From: Girardinichthys multiradiatus
Taxonomy: Eukaryota > Chordata > Actinopteri > Cyprinodontiformes > Goodeidae
Direction of reading: 5' to 3'
DNA length: 64,000 nt
Assembly (NCBI RefSeq): GCF_021462225.1
Contig: NC_061805.1
Location: 31,761,958 to 31,825,957, forward strand
The position numbers and the translations under genes were made by a program. This document shows positions 1 through 12,119 of this stretch, piece by piece. The notes under the pieces were generated by a model that saw only the letters and a program-made list of their open reading frames with translations, searched no databases and was not told where the DNA came from. Positions within the stretch are counted from its first letter, which is position 1. Each line of letters starts with the position of its first letter.

Positions 1-576
1 TAGTTTTTGTGAAACTCGGCTACCTTAGTGCTAGCAGGCTATCTGTGGCACACGTGCCGGTTTGTGTTCTTTGTATGTTTTAAGGTTAAGATAAAATCTA
101 TTTAAAGGGTGATTTTAAACAGAACATTGCTCATAATGCGCCGTCCGCACTTATGCATTTTAACCCTTTTATTAACCCTGGTATTTTAAAGGTATGTGTT
201 GATTCTGGTGCTAAGCTATCCGCTTCTTTGTTAGCTTAACTGCTAACCGGTAAGAACACGTGCTTGCTACTAAAGAGTATTCAACAGAAAGGTTTTTGGT
301 TTTCAAGCTAGTGAATAATAGTTCCTAAACATCATTTTCTAAATTTGATAACTAAGTAAACACCATTAAGCCCCATTTCTCCAGAAAGATTTGGCTCTTT
401 TCCAAAATACTCCCTTAATAATATTTCTTCAAATATTATTTCAATAACTAAGGGCAGCTAATTAGACACCGTTGAGAAATGGTCATCCAGAAGGTTGGTT
501 TTATTCAGCAGATCATTATTTTATTAAAATAATATTTTATCTGATCTTGCATTGTGAAGGGTTGTCTAAACGCTTG
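1..576. other. unrecognised sequence in osbp2 intron 2
   Basis: No exon, RNA or repeat signature is recognisable. The sequence is AT-rich. It directly precedes a repeat that recurs at 10.2 kb, so it may be the 5' part of that element, which would have been lost from the second copy. That is inference only. Confidence 0.4.
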
Positions 577-1089
577 CTAATTATTGCCTAAGTTAGTTCC
601 AAGACTAACTTAACTTCACTTCCAGATTCTTCAAGATAATCCTTGGTTCTCCAACATAAACATTGCATGGTAATGTTGCATCACTCTTTTTGGTCATGAT
701 TTCCAATCATCTTTAATCAACTTGTTTATATTGTACATAGCCCATTAGTCTTCGTTATTCTTTAATTCTGCTTGGTAGTTTAGTTGGATTGCTTTAGCAT
801 AGTAAAGAGTTTGTTAATTGAAATATATTTGACTTTGAGTTGACTTATTTTTGTTAATAAATTCTTGTATTTTAAGAAATTGTGTGAATTCATTCCATGT
901 ATGTGCAGAGTTTATGCTGTTCAATAATGTCAGAGCTCGTCTCACACCTTTCTATTTTGTCCTAATACCATCGCCTTACTGGGCTGGTATTCACAGGACA
1001 ACCTTTAACAGACCGAAATATTATTTGATAAAATATTAAAATATTAATATTAAATATTAAATAATATTCTCAGATTCATAATCACAACA
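577..1089. repeat. dispersed 0.5 kb repeat, copy A
   Basis: This block, starting near AATTATTGCCTAAGTTAG and ending in an ACAACA-type terminus, recurs in direct orientation at 10219-10737. By eye about nine bases in ten agree over the whole length. Long identical runs include the stretch around 'ATACCATCGCCTTACTGGGC' near 960-985. There is no coding potential. The sharp shared right end on CA could be the end of a solo LTR or of another non-coding element, but I do not recognise the family. Confidence 0.8.
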
Positions 1090-1099
1090 GCACTAAGGT

Positions 1100-1795
1100 T
1101 TCAGAATCTGAATCATCTTCATTGGCCAAGTTTGAGTGCACAAACAAGGAATTTTATTTCGGTTTCCCACACTCGCATTGTACGGACATTAACTATAAAT
1201 GTATACAATTTTGACAAAATAAAAATAACATGTGGACCTGTATGTGTATGTACAGTCTCTTCACAACACTGTGCAGATGTAGCTGATCCAACCCACATAG
1301 TGATGGATGGGCACAGGACAGAATGAATGATGGCAGTGTAGAGGATGACCAACACCTCTAGTGAAAGGTTGAACTTCTTGAGTTGCAACAGGAAGTACAG
1401 TCTCTGTTGGGCCTTCTCCCAAACATTTTCTATGTGTGAGAACTATCTTAGGTCCCAAGAAAGGGGGGTTCCCAGAAAGCGGAAGCGATCCACAGTAGAC
1501 ACAGTGTTTTTGAGGATAGTGAGGTCAGAAAGTGTGGGGGATGTTCTCCTGAAGTCCACCGTCATCTTCACAGTCTTGAGCAGGTTAAGCTGCAGGTGAA
1601 TCTGATCGCACCAGTGGACCAGTCGATCAGCCTGTTGTCTGTATGCGGACTCGATACTGTCCTGGATCAGACCAATGACACTGGTGTCATCTGCAAACTT
1701 CAGCAGTTTCACAGACGGGTCCACTGAGGTGATTACATTTGTGTACACAGGAAAGAGAAGTGGGGAGAGAACACACCCCTGGTGGATGCTAGGTG
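1100..1795 (-). mobile_element. L2/CR1-like LINE fragment (RT C-terminus and 3' UTR)
   Basis: The minus strand of 1443-1748 encodes a reverse-transcriptase piece with the FADDTSVIGLI motif (the Y/F-A-D-D catalytic box), followed by the usual 'LNLLKTVKMTVDF' and 'FRFLGTPLSWDL' segments. Another frame at 1119-1388 continues it with 'YTAIIHSVLCPSITMWVGSA'. The plus-strand sequence at about 1104-1160 (TTCATTGGCCAAGTTTG and following) looks like the 3' UTR that recurs at 12935-12995. Stops and frameshifts make it inactive. Confidence 0.75.
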
Positions 1796-3394
1796 TATCG
1801 CCTCAGGTTCATCCAAACAAACTTTTACTTTGTATCATTTAACAAACCATTTTGTGCCCGTGTACTTACAACATTCATCACTTTATTTCACTAGGTAGTT
1901 CAGTATTATGATGAATTACAGAGATAAATAATTATGAAAATGTAAAAATCTAATACATTATTTTATCAAGTCATCAAACCACATTTCCTTCCAGCAGACT
2001 ACGATTCAATAATGGCAAGAACACTGCATCATTGTGAGCTAGCTGTGCTTTAAACTATCATAGTTTCCAAAAAGCAATACCAGTTTGATTTTTAGAGCTT
2101 TGATTCCTATTGGCAAAAAACAATATAGCACTCCTGACAGATGGAAAAGATTTCTCAAAGCACTGAAGTCCACCAGGAAGATTAAGAAAAGATGAAACTA
2201 TGGTAATTCAAGTCTGAGTTAACTATGTTACTGCTAATCAACTCAAAAAATGTTTAACTAAACTATGTTTAACTTTAATTTTTAATGACCTGCCAAATCA
2301 CCATTCTCCATTTCCAAACTTTTGCATCCTGCTGATAAAGCAGAAAAGTTTTGTAGAGCAAGAAAAAGAGAAATGTGTGTGCAAGCAGTGACACATTGGT
2401 GGCTTCATAATGAGTGCATATAGAGCTCTCATTGTAAACACTCGACCCACGGGGAGTAATAAACCTTGTAATGGTGAAGGACAGCACAACCAAACAAGTA
2501 TGAATGCAAAACAGTCTGAACAAAGCTCTTCTTATGTTTACTGATTTGACTAACTTAGTTTACTACTTCCCTAAAGGTGTTATTCAGTAGATCTCATTTA
2601 ATGAGCTTGACAAAGGCTTATCAGGACAGCCATGCAGAACAAAACAATATTCACTCAATTTTAACCCAACCAGACAATGATCCCAAAACCGGCACTTCCA
2701 AATGTTGCAAGCATAAAACATTAAAACGTTACAGACACACTATGCCTTTTAGCTAACCTTGCAACACAGTAAAGCAATACCTGCACTAACATTAAAGGTG
2801 ACAATGCTGATATAATTGAACTGAATCTAACAAAAACTGAAACCAAAAAAGTACAATAAAATAAACTTCATTTGAAGATCTTTGTTTGTCACACACTATC
2901 TGTAACAGAAAGAAGAACACAGACAAAACAAAAGCAGCAGACAGAAAGGTCGGGAAAGCTTTGTCTTGGGATATTTGGATACTAGGGAAGAGATGGCTAT
3001 TAACATCTTACATAGGTTTACTTGGGTAGTAGATATTTACAAAGGACCCATTTAGGATGTTCATATTAAGGAGCAGTTATTGATCAGACAATGGTTGAAA
3101 ATAGACAACCACAGGAAGACTAGAGTGAATGCAGCATAAGAGAGGAGTCAAAAATATCAATGCAGAAAAGGAAAAATCAGAGGTAGATTTAAATTACAGA
3201 AAGGCAAAGGGTTATCGGAAACAGTGAGTTTGATTGGTTTCAATAGATTAGAACATATACATAAAAGCAAAAGAAGAACCAGCAACATCAACAACTAGAG
3301 ATGAACTGAGAAATCGACTTGTGGGTAAAAGACAGCGATCAGGTATGACATCGATGCATTCACTTTTCACAACATCCGCTATGGCGGTTTAAGT
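1796..3394. other. intronic sequence, nothing recognised
   Basis: AT-rich DNA without supported exons or RNA genes. Short open frames at 2275-2523 and 2298-2489 (minus strand) overlap each other in different frames and show no domain. Confidence 0.4.
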
Positions 3395-3613
3395 CCAAAA
3401 AGGCGAATGTTGACTGTAATTGGATCGGATCAAGGGCAGTTAGTATTCTTACCAGACGTGAACTACACCAGTCTGTTTGGAAGCAGACCAAGACCACCTC
3501 AAAGAGTGGTTTTCTGTCCGGTTGTCTGGTCCAGACCAGGGTATTCACACCTGCGCAAAAGGTCCGGACCAAGGGGGAAAACAAACTCTGGTCCATTTAA
3601 AGCGGACCAATAA
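3395..3613. mobile_element. probable non-autonomous DNA transposon remnant
   Basis: A compact block rich in GGTCC/GGACC half-palindromes (GGTCCAGACCAGG, GGTCCGGACC, AAGCGGACCAA) of the kind common in fish MITEs. No transposase is present, terminal repeats were not clearly resolved, and the family is not assigned. Confidence 0.35.
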
Positions 3614-5935
3614 CACATACAGGAGGTTACAGAGATAAGGAAAAAGAAGCTGTGTGGTTGAAAAACATTAGAAAAACAAAAACCAGGAAAAAAATTAATA
3701 TCACCATTGCTATCATTTTTGGCTGGGAGACTTTTTGGAAAGCTCAGCAGTTTATGATCTCTGCTTGGCTTCAGTTCAGTTTGAGCTCTTCGTCTCTATC
3801 CCACCTGTTATTGAGAACTGGAGCTGATGTAGCAAATCGTGCAATGCCAGCACTCAATTTTCAGAATTTCCAAGACAAACGAGGGCCAATGATTAAGTAC
3901 ACAGCAGCAGTACAACTAATCAAAGAAGACGATAAGAAGCGCAACATCTGTCATTTCATAACATCCTCTCATGGGCTCCAAAGTAACACACCACAGCAAG
4001 ATCCCCGTGCCAACAGCACTACAAAGCAACTACAGGTCCAATTGGCACAGGGAAACCTGGTGTTAAAAAAATCTAAGTAAATAAGCTTTTTCTGTGAAAA
4101 CTGTGACAGTTCAAGTTATTTGACAATATAGAACATTCCCAATTGATACAAAAACAATAAATGCTGTACATATTTCATTTAGCTACCTTTATCATAATTT
4201 TAGGTTTAATGTACAGATATGTAAGAAAATTTAGATCTAAATGATATAAATTTAGACTGTACATCTAAATCACACTGAATTTACAATCTTCCAGTGATAT
4301 CTACTGCAAAACATGTAAAATACAGTTACCTAATATAAAATGAACAAGATCTATTTAGCTTTTCACAGTTCCAGGTGTATACAAATGCACAAAGCCACTC
4401 ACAATTCTGAGCTCAACACAAATGGAGAAAAGCTGTGTACTTACATGACAGAGATTGATTTATTCTTTTCGCTTCTTCCCCGAGATTTCTGATGAAGATA
4501 TAAGTAGTTTATGCAAACCAGAAGAGTCTGACAAAAAATAGTCAAAATTTGTAAAGAAATAAATATGGATGGAGCTAAAACAGAGTGAACAGCTTACTGA
4601 GAGAGAAGGGGGAAAAGGGAGAAAAAGAGGGAGGAGGTACAAAGACCAGACAGTGTGCGAGGGTGGTGGGAAGAGAGAGAAAACGTGGATGTGTGGAAGG
4701 TTAAAAAAAAAAAAAAAACAGACAGCCAGGACAAAGAGAAGGGGGAAGAGGCAGTGGAGAAATTGTAAGTAAAGTGTGCTTAAAAATGCAATGCTAATCA
4801 ATTATCACTTCATGCTCTGTGATGTTGCTACAGTTTCAGCACCATGGACAGTTCATATTGTTTTTGTTGAATCACAGAAGTAATTTAGGAAGAAAAAGAA
4901 AATAACACAAGGAAAATGATAAAATGGTTCAGACAACACTTATCTCAATTAAGTTAGCAGCTTCAGTCTAAGTTAAAACCACCAAAAGGCTAGCAGACTG
5001 CCCTGCTGATAATGGGGTGTAGTTAACAAGTTCAAGCGCTTTCACGCTCCCCCCTGTCTCAACTGTACTGTACATTTTTTCAGACAGAGATGGAGACCCT
5101 GATTTGATGAATGGCTCCTGCATTGACCAATTTCTATTTTAAATTCTCCATCATCCTCTTTCAAAACCTTTTCAGTTAGTATAAAAATATATGTCATCTG
5201 GGGCTCTACATGTATTTAATCATATCAGCCAGGCTTACAAATTTAAGCCACTAGTGGAACACGTTTTTTTCAAGGGCTGTGATCCCAGTTCACATGCTAG
5301 CGCAAAAACATGGCACACATAGGAGGGTCAACTCAAAGTGAGGGGAAACACTGCCACCTGCTGAACATATGCTTTATGATTTAGATTGTGTTAAAATCAA
5401 GAGTAGATAGGGATTGCATAAAACCCTAAATATCCAGATGCCATAAACAACTTACAGAAGGGTCCTTGCCTAATCAACAAAGGGAGACAATCAAATTGCA
5501 GATGATTGTTGGATGCAAAGATTTAAATATTTCAGCACATCACAAAGCAGAGCACAGCTAAAACATAAAAAACACGACATGATGGTAATGAAACAACAAC
5601 CCTTGTAAAGGATATCAATGTCTACCTTTTGCTCCCTCCTGACATCTATCCGTGGTTTACACTCTGCTCACCTGAGGAAATCAATATGAGCTCTTTGTTC
5701 AGAAAACAAAGAAGCAAGGCTAGGTTAATGAATGCTGACATCCTGGTGCTGATCCATGTCTAACACCATGGACAAAGAAAAAGATGCTCTGACAAAGCCT
5801 GAACACATACTTGTTTCGTAATTTATTTTGATGTTAAGGCACTAGTTCAGTGGCTTTCTAAGTAGCTACTTTCCACAGACACCCATGTGTTTTACCCTCC
5901 TAAATCTTTTTCCACAGATAGATAAGCTGTGGACT
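3614..5935. other. intronic sequence with one RE1 match, otherwise unrecognised
   Basis: No supported exon. A 142-codon open frame at 3652-4080 (plus) has low-complexity composition, no recognisable domain and no splice or promoter context, so it is not called. A poly-A run lies at about 4700-4716. The notable item is the RE1/NRSE match at 4835-4855, listed separately. Confidence 0.4.
4835..4855 (+). promoter_or_regulatory. RE1/NRSE (REST binding site) match in osbp2 intron 2
   Basis: The first 17 bases read TTCAGCACCATGGACAG, matching the left and right half-sites (TTCAGCACC and GGACAG) of the RE1/NRSE silencer consensus with canonical spacing; the last bases (TTCA) diverge from the usual GCGCC. 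REST represses neuronal genes in non-neuronal cells. It lies about 9.3 kb into osbp2 intron 2, so osbp2 is the likeliest target, but that is inference. Confidence 0.7.
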
Positions 5936-5937
5936 GA

Positions 5938-5976
<39 letters not shown>
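5936..5976. repeat. (GAAA)n microsatellite
   Basis: About ten uninterrupted copies of the tetranucleotide GAAA. Confidence 0.95.
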
Positions 5977-5977
<1 letters not shown>

Positions 5978-5989
5978 GTGACTCGTTGC

Positions 5990-6458
5990 CTATACACTGC
6001 ATTTGCAAAAGTTTTCATACCTGTTTAACTTTCAACAATTTGTCATGTTATATCTGAAAACTTCCAATTATTTTTTGGGGATTTTATGCGGCAGACCAAC
6101 ACAAAGTAGCACATAATTGTAACATTAAAAGGAAAAGGATACATGGTTTTCAACATTTTCCTCATTTGCACTGTGTTTCTGTCACAGTTTTGTATGTAGG
6201 CCAAAAAGATTAATGTTGTTTAATAAAGTTTAATTATTATCTATTCTGAACAGAGCACCTTTCCTATGGCTTGTTTTCCCAACAATGGTTTTCTTCTTGC
6301 CCCTCTTCCATACAATGCCAGATTTTTGAAGGGCCCAACTAAAGGTTTTCCAGCTCAGGTGTTGTCAAATCTCAGCTGTGGATTTCAGCAGCTCCTCCAC
6401 AGTGAACATGGGGCTTTTTGCTGCTTCTCTGATTCATGCACTCCATGCCTAGTTTATA
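5990..6458 (-). mobile_element. Tc1-like transposon remnant (5' end, inverted)
   Basis: Starts with the terminal sequence ACTGCATTTGCAAAAGTTTTC and later carries the reverse complement of the 'gaggagctgcag' transposase region (CAGCAGCTCCTCCACAGTG near 6390). The same family recurs at about 13.3, 18.6, 35.4, 41.2, 45.0, 50.4 and 60.0 kb. It is heavily mutated and has no open transposase frame. Confidence 0.65.
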
Positions 6459-6459
6459 G

Positions 6460-7690
6460 GTTTATGTGGGCTTTCAAAACAAGCATTAAAAGTTTCATAA
6501 CCAATCCTAAACGGAATGGGGAGCCAGTGAATGGATTTAAGTATCAGTGTGATATGATCCTGTTTCCTAGTGTTTGTTATGAGACAGGCAGCAGCATTCT
6601 GTATGGTTTGGAGGCAACTCAATACAGACTGGTTTACACCGAAATACCAAGGAATTGCAGTAGTCCAGACACGAAGTTATGAATGTGTGGCCAGCCTCAA
6701 TATCAAGGTCATTACGATTTAAAAACATTTTGGCTTTGGCTAGGAGCCATAAGTAAAAGAAGCTCATCCTGACTACATTATTTCTTTGTTTGTCAAGTTT
6801 AAAATTGAAGTCAAAGAGCATACTAAGATTTCTAACAGTAGAGGTGTAACTGAAAGAAGAATCAAAGTCTACTGCTGTACTGCTCCCAAATACAATACAT
6901 TCAGTGTTGTCCTAATTTACATGTAAAAGAATTTGAGATACAGACAAATAAGTAGTTGCTTCATCCCTATCAGAATTTACTGGCAGATATATTTGTATGT
7001 AACAAGTATAGCAGCGAAAAGACAGGTTGTGTTTGGAAAAGATTGTTCCAAGTGGTAGAATGTAAAGAGAGAAAAGTAAAGGGCCAAGGATGGAGCCTTG
7101 TGGGATGCCAGAAGAAAGAGGGGCAGTAGAAGAAGACAGGTCACCAATCATTACAGAGAAAGATATCTCCGTTAGGTATCAGGGAAACCATTTAAGTACC
7201 TCGAATTCCAACATTGGAACTTAAACATGACAGAAGGGTCGAGTGATCCACCATATCAAAAGCAGTCGTGAGGTCAAGAGGCACCAAGACAGCTGGGCAT
7301 GCCCCATCGACAGACCGCACAATATCATTGTGGACTTTTAAGAATGCAGTCCCAATGCTGTGTTGGGATCAAAAACTAGATCAAAACTTTTCAAATACAA
7401 ATTTAGTTTATAAAAAGGACTGCAGTTGATTAAAACCCATGTTTTGTAAGATTTTAGAAAGATTTGGCAGATGAGATACAGGTCTAAAATTTGGACGTAC
7501 AGAGGGGTCCAAACTCCGCTTTTTGAGTAGAGGTCTGACCACCGCATGTTTAAAAGCAGCAGGAACGACTCCTAAAGAAAGACACTTATTAATAAAAAAG
7601 AAGTTGGCCCAAAAGTATTAAAAACAGATTAAAGTGCTTTTGTAGGGACGGGCAGTTTGTAGATTTTAAAGATCCCTCAATTTTGCACAA
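6460..7690 (-). mobile_element. L2-like LINE fragment (reverse transcriptase)
   Basis: Minus-strand frames give recognisable RT pieces: '[20 protein letters not shown]' (RT motif B region) at 6912-7151, with the ADD box decayed to '[11 protein letters not shown]', then at 6567-6821 the downstream 'SFFYLWLLAKAK' and 'SCLDYCNSL' segments. Frames are broken by stops and indels, so it is a fossil. It abuts a Tc1 remnant on each side. Confidence 0.75.
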
Positions 7691-7734
7691 ATCTGCAAAT
7701 GAAGGCAGTTTAAAATGATCGAACAGAACAGATT

Positions 7735-8116
7735 AAGTGGGACCTCAACCCAATCGAGATGGTTTGGGGTGAGCTGGACCGCAGAGTGAAGGCAAAAGGG
7801 CCAACAAGTGCTAAGCATCTCTGGGAACTCCTTCAAGACTGTTGGAAAACCATTTCAGGTGACTACCTCTTGAAGCTCATCAACAGAATGCCAAGAGTGT
7901 GCGGAGCAGTAATCAAAGCAAAAGGTGGCTACTTTGAAGAACCTAGAATATAAGACATATTTTCAGTTGTTTCACACTTTTTTGTTCAGTATATAATTCC
8001 ACATGTGTTAATTCATAGTTTTGATGCCTTCAGTGTGAAGCTACAATATTCATAGTGATGAAAATAAAGAAAACTCTTTGAATGAGAAGGTGTGTCCAAA
8101 CTTTTGGTCTGTACTG

Positions 8117-8118
<2 letters not shown>
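7735..8118 (+). mobile_element. Tc1-like transposon 3' end
   Basis: The plus frame through 7759-7953 encodes the C-terminal part of a Tc1 transposase, including the segment around the third catalytic acidic residue (DLNPIEMVWGELDRRV) and the usual ending (GYFEEPRI). It is followed by about 130 bp of 3' non-coding sequence and the terminal GTGTCCAAACTTTTGGTCTG, ending at a TA near 8117. The 5' two thirds are missing; the left side joins LINE sequence. Confidence 0.8.

Positions 8119-8153
<35 letters not shown>
8116..8153. repeat. (TA)n microsatellite
   Basis: TATATG followed by about 13 TA units, starting at the TA that ends the Tc1 remnant. Confidence 0.9.
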
Positions 8154-8159
8154 TGTACA

Positions 8160-8570
8160 CTGTCAAGTGATTCTAATTTCTGCCTTATACAGAAAGCCTA
8201 CAGTATATATATATTTGCATGCATATATGCCCCCAGTGCCTCCCCAGCCCCCTCTCTAGCTCCGCCCCTAAGTACCAGCAAGAATTTAAAACTACTTTCA
8301 CCCCTGATTAAGACTGGTCTCTGACCTGGTCTTCTTCAAGTCAAAACTTAATCTACCTATTTAAGATGGCTTTTAATATCTAGTAGTGCAACACTTTTAA
8401 CATATTTCTTTCTTTCTATCACTTCTTATGTTTTTTTATACTTATGCTGTGTAATTGCTTGTGTTTTATGTGTTTCATTTTATTTTACCCACTGTAAAGC
8501 ACTTTGGTTCACTAAGTGGTTATTGTAAAGGGCTGTACAAGTGAATTATTATTATTATAAAATCTTATTA
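8160..8570 (+). mobile_element. L2-like LINE 3' tail
   Basis: Contains the pattern CACTGTAAAGCACTTTGG ... GGGCTGTACAAGTGAA followed by an (ATT)n tail at about 8542-8557. This layout is typical of fish L2-like 3' ends and of SINEs that borrow them. The 5' boundary is uncertain. Confidence 0.5.
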
Positions 8571-8773
8571 ATATCACATGGGACTTCACATATTTATGAA
8601 ATAGAAATATGGATCACATAAACTAATAATATTTGGTACCGACAGTCGGTATTGTAAATCATTAGCATATATACCTCTTGTTATTAATTTACTTCAGTGA
8701 CTTAGATTTGCTTTTAACCCTAACTATACTACAAAATACACAATTTTCCAAATTAATCTTTTGTTTTTCTCCA

Positions 8774-10218
8774 TCCATACATCAGTCCATCCATCCATCC
8801 ATTTTCTTCCGCTTATCCGGGGTCGGGTCACGGGGGCAACAGCCTAAGCAGAGAGAACCAGACTTCCCTCTCCCCAGCCACTTGTCCGGAGGAAGCCCAA
8901 GGCATTCCCAGGCCAACCGAGAAAACATAGTCCCTCCAGCATCTCCAGGGTCTTCCTCTGGGCCTCCTCCCGGTGGGACGTGCCTGGAACACCTCACCAG
9001 GGAGGCGTCCAGGAGGCATCCTAACCAGATGCCCGAGCCACCTCAACTAGCTCCTCTCGACGTGGAGATGCAGCGGCTTTACTCTGAGTCCCTCCCGGAT
9101 GACCGAGTTTCTCACCTTATCTCTAAGGGAGAGGCCAGACACCCTGCAGAGGAAACTAATTTCGGCCGCTTTATCCGTGATCTTGTTTCTGTCGGACATG
9201 ACCCACAACTCATGACTATAGATGAGGGTAGGAACGTAGATCAACTAGTAAATCAAGAGCTTCGCTTTCTGACTCAGCTCTCTCTTCACCACGACAGACC
9301 AATATAGCTCCAGCATCACTGCTGATGCAGCATCAACCCGTCTATCAATCTCCCGCTTCATCTTTCCCTCATTCATGAAAAAGCCCCCGACCCGAAGGAG
9401 GCACTCTACCCTTTTTCGGAGGCACTGATTCTTGTCCCGGCCGCTTCACACTTGGACGCGAACTGCTCCAGTGAGAGCTGTAGATCACAAGCTGATGAAG
9501 CCAATAGGACCACATCATCTGCAAAACGTAGAGACGCAATGCTAAGGCCACCAAAGTGGATACCCTCAACACCTTGGCTGCAGCTAGAAATTCTGTCAAT
9601 AAAAGTTATAAACAGAATCAGTGACAAAGGGCAACCTTGGCGGAGTCCAACCCTCACCGGAAACAAGTCCGACTTCCTACTGGCAATGCAGACCAAGCTC
9701 TGACACCAGTCATACAGGGACATAACAGCCCGTATCAAAGGGCCTGGTACCCCATACTCCCGGAGTACCCCCCACAGGATTCCCCGAGGGACACGGTCGA
9801 ACGCCTTCTCCAAGTCCACAAACCACATTTAGACTGGTTGGGTGAACTCCCATGCACCCTCCAGGACCCTGCTGAGGGTGTAGAGCTGGTCCAGTGTTGC
9901 ACGGCCAGGACAAAAACCACACTGCTCTTCCTGAATCCGAGGTTCAACTATCCGACGGACCCTCCTCACCAGAACCCCTGAATAGACCTTACCAGGGAGG
10001 CTTAAGAGTGTGACTCCCCTATAGTTGGAACACACTCTACGGTCCCCCTTTTTGAATAGGGGGACCACCACCCCGGTCTGCCAATCCAGTGGAACTGCCC
10101 TCGATGTCCACGCGATGCTGCAGACTCGCGTTAGCCAACACAACCCTACAACATCCAGAACGTTAAGAAACTCCGGGCAAATCTCATCTACCCTGGGGGC
10201 CTTACAACTGAGGAGCCA
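8774..10218 (-). mobile_element. 5'-truncated APE-type LINE with (GGAT)n tail
   Basis: Reading the minus strand from right to left: RT start (GVVVPLFKKGD, RVCSNYRGVTLLSL, QCGFCPGRATLDQLY) at 9829-10143; then, after a frameshift, 9406-9828 with 'FVDLEKAFDRVPRG', 'LRQGCPLS' and the catalytic box 'FADDVVLL'; then C-terminal parts at 9047-9244 (YVPTLIYSHELWVM) and 8828-9046 (RWLGHLVRMPPGRLPGEVF). It ends in a (GGAT)n tail seen on the plus strand as (ATCC)n at about 8785-8800. It lacks the endonuclease, has internal losses near 9250-9405 and several frameshifts, and is dead. The right-hand LINE at 63.1 kb appears to belong to the same family. Confidence 0.85.
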
Positions 10219-10737
10219 ATTACCAATTATTGCTTAAGTTAGTTCCAAGACTAACTTAACTTCAGTTCCAGATTCTTCAAGACAATTCTTGGTTCTCAAA
10301 CATAAATAACATTGCATGGTAATGTTGCATCACTCTTTCGGTCAAGGTTTTCAACCTTCATTGATCAGCTTGTTTATATTGTACATAGCCCATTAGTCTT
10401 CCCTATTCTTTGATTCTGCTTGGTAGTTTAGTTGGATTGTTTTAGCATAGTAAAGAGTTTGTTGATTGAAATATGTTTGACTTGAGTTGACTTATTTTTG
10501 TTAAGGAATTCTTGTAGTTTAAGAAATTGTATGAATTCATTCTGTGTGTGTGCAGAGTTTTGCTGTTCAGTAATGTCAGAGCTTGGCTCATCCCTTTCAA
10601 TTTTGTCCTAATACCATCGCCTTACTGGGCTGGTATTCACAGGACCACCCTTAACAGACTGAAATATTATTTAATAAAATATTTAAAGTATTAATATTAC
10701 ATATTAAATAATATATTCATATTCACAATTACAACAT
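10219..10737. repeat. dispersed 0.5 kb repeat, copy B
   Basis: Direct-orientation copy of 577-1089 with the same start (AATTATTGCTTAAGTTAG) and the same CA-type end near ACAACA. The left edge meets the truncated 5' end of the LINE at about 10218, so the LINE may have removed or displaced the upstream part. Confidence 0.8.
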
Positions 10738-12119
10738 ACTAATATCAAGATTTAAACTTAAAATAAGTAAATACATTATATTTTATAATGAATCTTTAAC
10801 AATAACATTACCTATTTAAATGTTATACTCCTTTTAAGAAATGCTTAATTTCCAACTGTAGTTACCTAGGTTTTTGGCATTCCTGATGTTAATGTCACTA
10901 ACAGATGCACATAGATTCACCAAATCAGACAGGATCCTTGTTTTCAGCATATTTTATTTTAATCATTATTTAACTTAGCTTGATTTTATACTTGCCCATG
11001 TAAACAACTTTAGTTAATGAAAGACTTGCACAGTAACCTGCCAAGGCAACCATCCTGTAATACATATCACTAAAATAAACAAAGAAGTCAACATAGTCAA
11101 ACTAACTATTCAAAACTCTACACATAAATCATCACCAAAGGCACTGAACCAATCAATAACCTAACCCTTTTGAATATACCAACATTCCTCTGCAGCAAAT
11201 GTGGGTAAGCAGAAAAAGCACTCACATTCTCACTCAGTCTATATTTAGTGATTTGACTTTCACACACAGGCCACAGGAATATATAGTCTGGCTCACTTAC
11301 TGCAGAACCTTTTTTACTGTAGCCTAAAGTAGAGAAACTCTGGGTCGATGCTGCGGTAAAATGAGGGAAAACAAAAACACTGACTTTCCCACAGCCTTTG
11401 ACCAATAGAAACTTACAACCAAACAAGTATAGGCCCATTAGGAAAGGAGATTGTGGTGTTGTCTGGAGAAGACTGAATGGAAGCTCAGTTCTCTCAGTGG
11501 AATTAGCATACTTCAGTTTTGGTTTTTTTCAGTTTGACTGTGGAGACACAGCTGCCCTCTCCTGGCTCACAATGGAATGTGAATAACATTAAATCAGCAC
11601 AGTAGAAACAAAAGTTGGATTGAATACCTAAGAGCAGACACTACAGATTGGTCACTGAAGGTAAATGAAAAGTATCCATATACACTGACTTGCAAAAGTG
11701 TTTATACACATCCATTTCTATGTATGTACTTCAATGCTCAAACTCGGCAAGAAGTGTCTGTGAAAATTGTTTCTCAGGTCTTGTTCAATTTAATCTATTG
11801 TCTTGTCACTGACAGACAAACCACTTGGACTGCACAATGTTTTCAACTCTTGCACTGCTGACAATATTGGTAAATATTGTGATGACAATATCAGTTCTAT
11901 GCCCTTTTTCCTTTTTCTCATCTGTGCTACCCACGCTCTGTGACCTGTGTGGCCTTTTGAGTAATGTCAATTGTGTCCAGTGTGAGAATCTGCTGCAGTG
12001 AAACTCTCTCCAATTACACTGGCATATAAAATGTAAGTTCATAACAATTTTAATATGTTAGCCACCGCTTATTGGACTCCAAACAGTCCTTTGCGATATG
12101 AATATTACACACAGTGATA
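10738..12119. other. intronic sequence, nothing firmly recognised
   Basis: No exon or RNA gene is supported. A short stretch at about 11680-11710 (ACTGACTTGCAAAAGTGTTT) resembles the Tc1-like terminus seen elsewhere in the window, but the following sequence does not continue the match. Confidence 0.35.

Noticed and set aside
3652..4080. 142-codon plus-strand open frame
   Set aside because: No domain, low-complexity stretches, no splice or promoter support; likely chance.
5755..5775. Third RE1-like string (CTAACACCATGGACAA)
   Set aside because: About four mismatches to the 17-base core, including half-site positions; below a reasonable threshold.
8678..9307. 209-codon plus-strand open frame
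   Set aside because: It is antisense to the reverse-transcriptase C-terminus of the minus-strand LINE and begins in the (ATCC)n tail; no independent domain.
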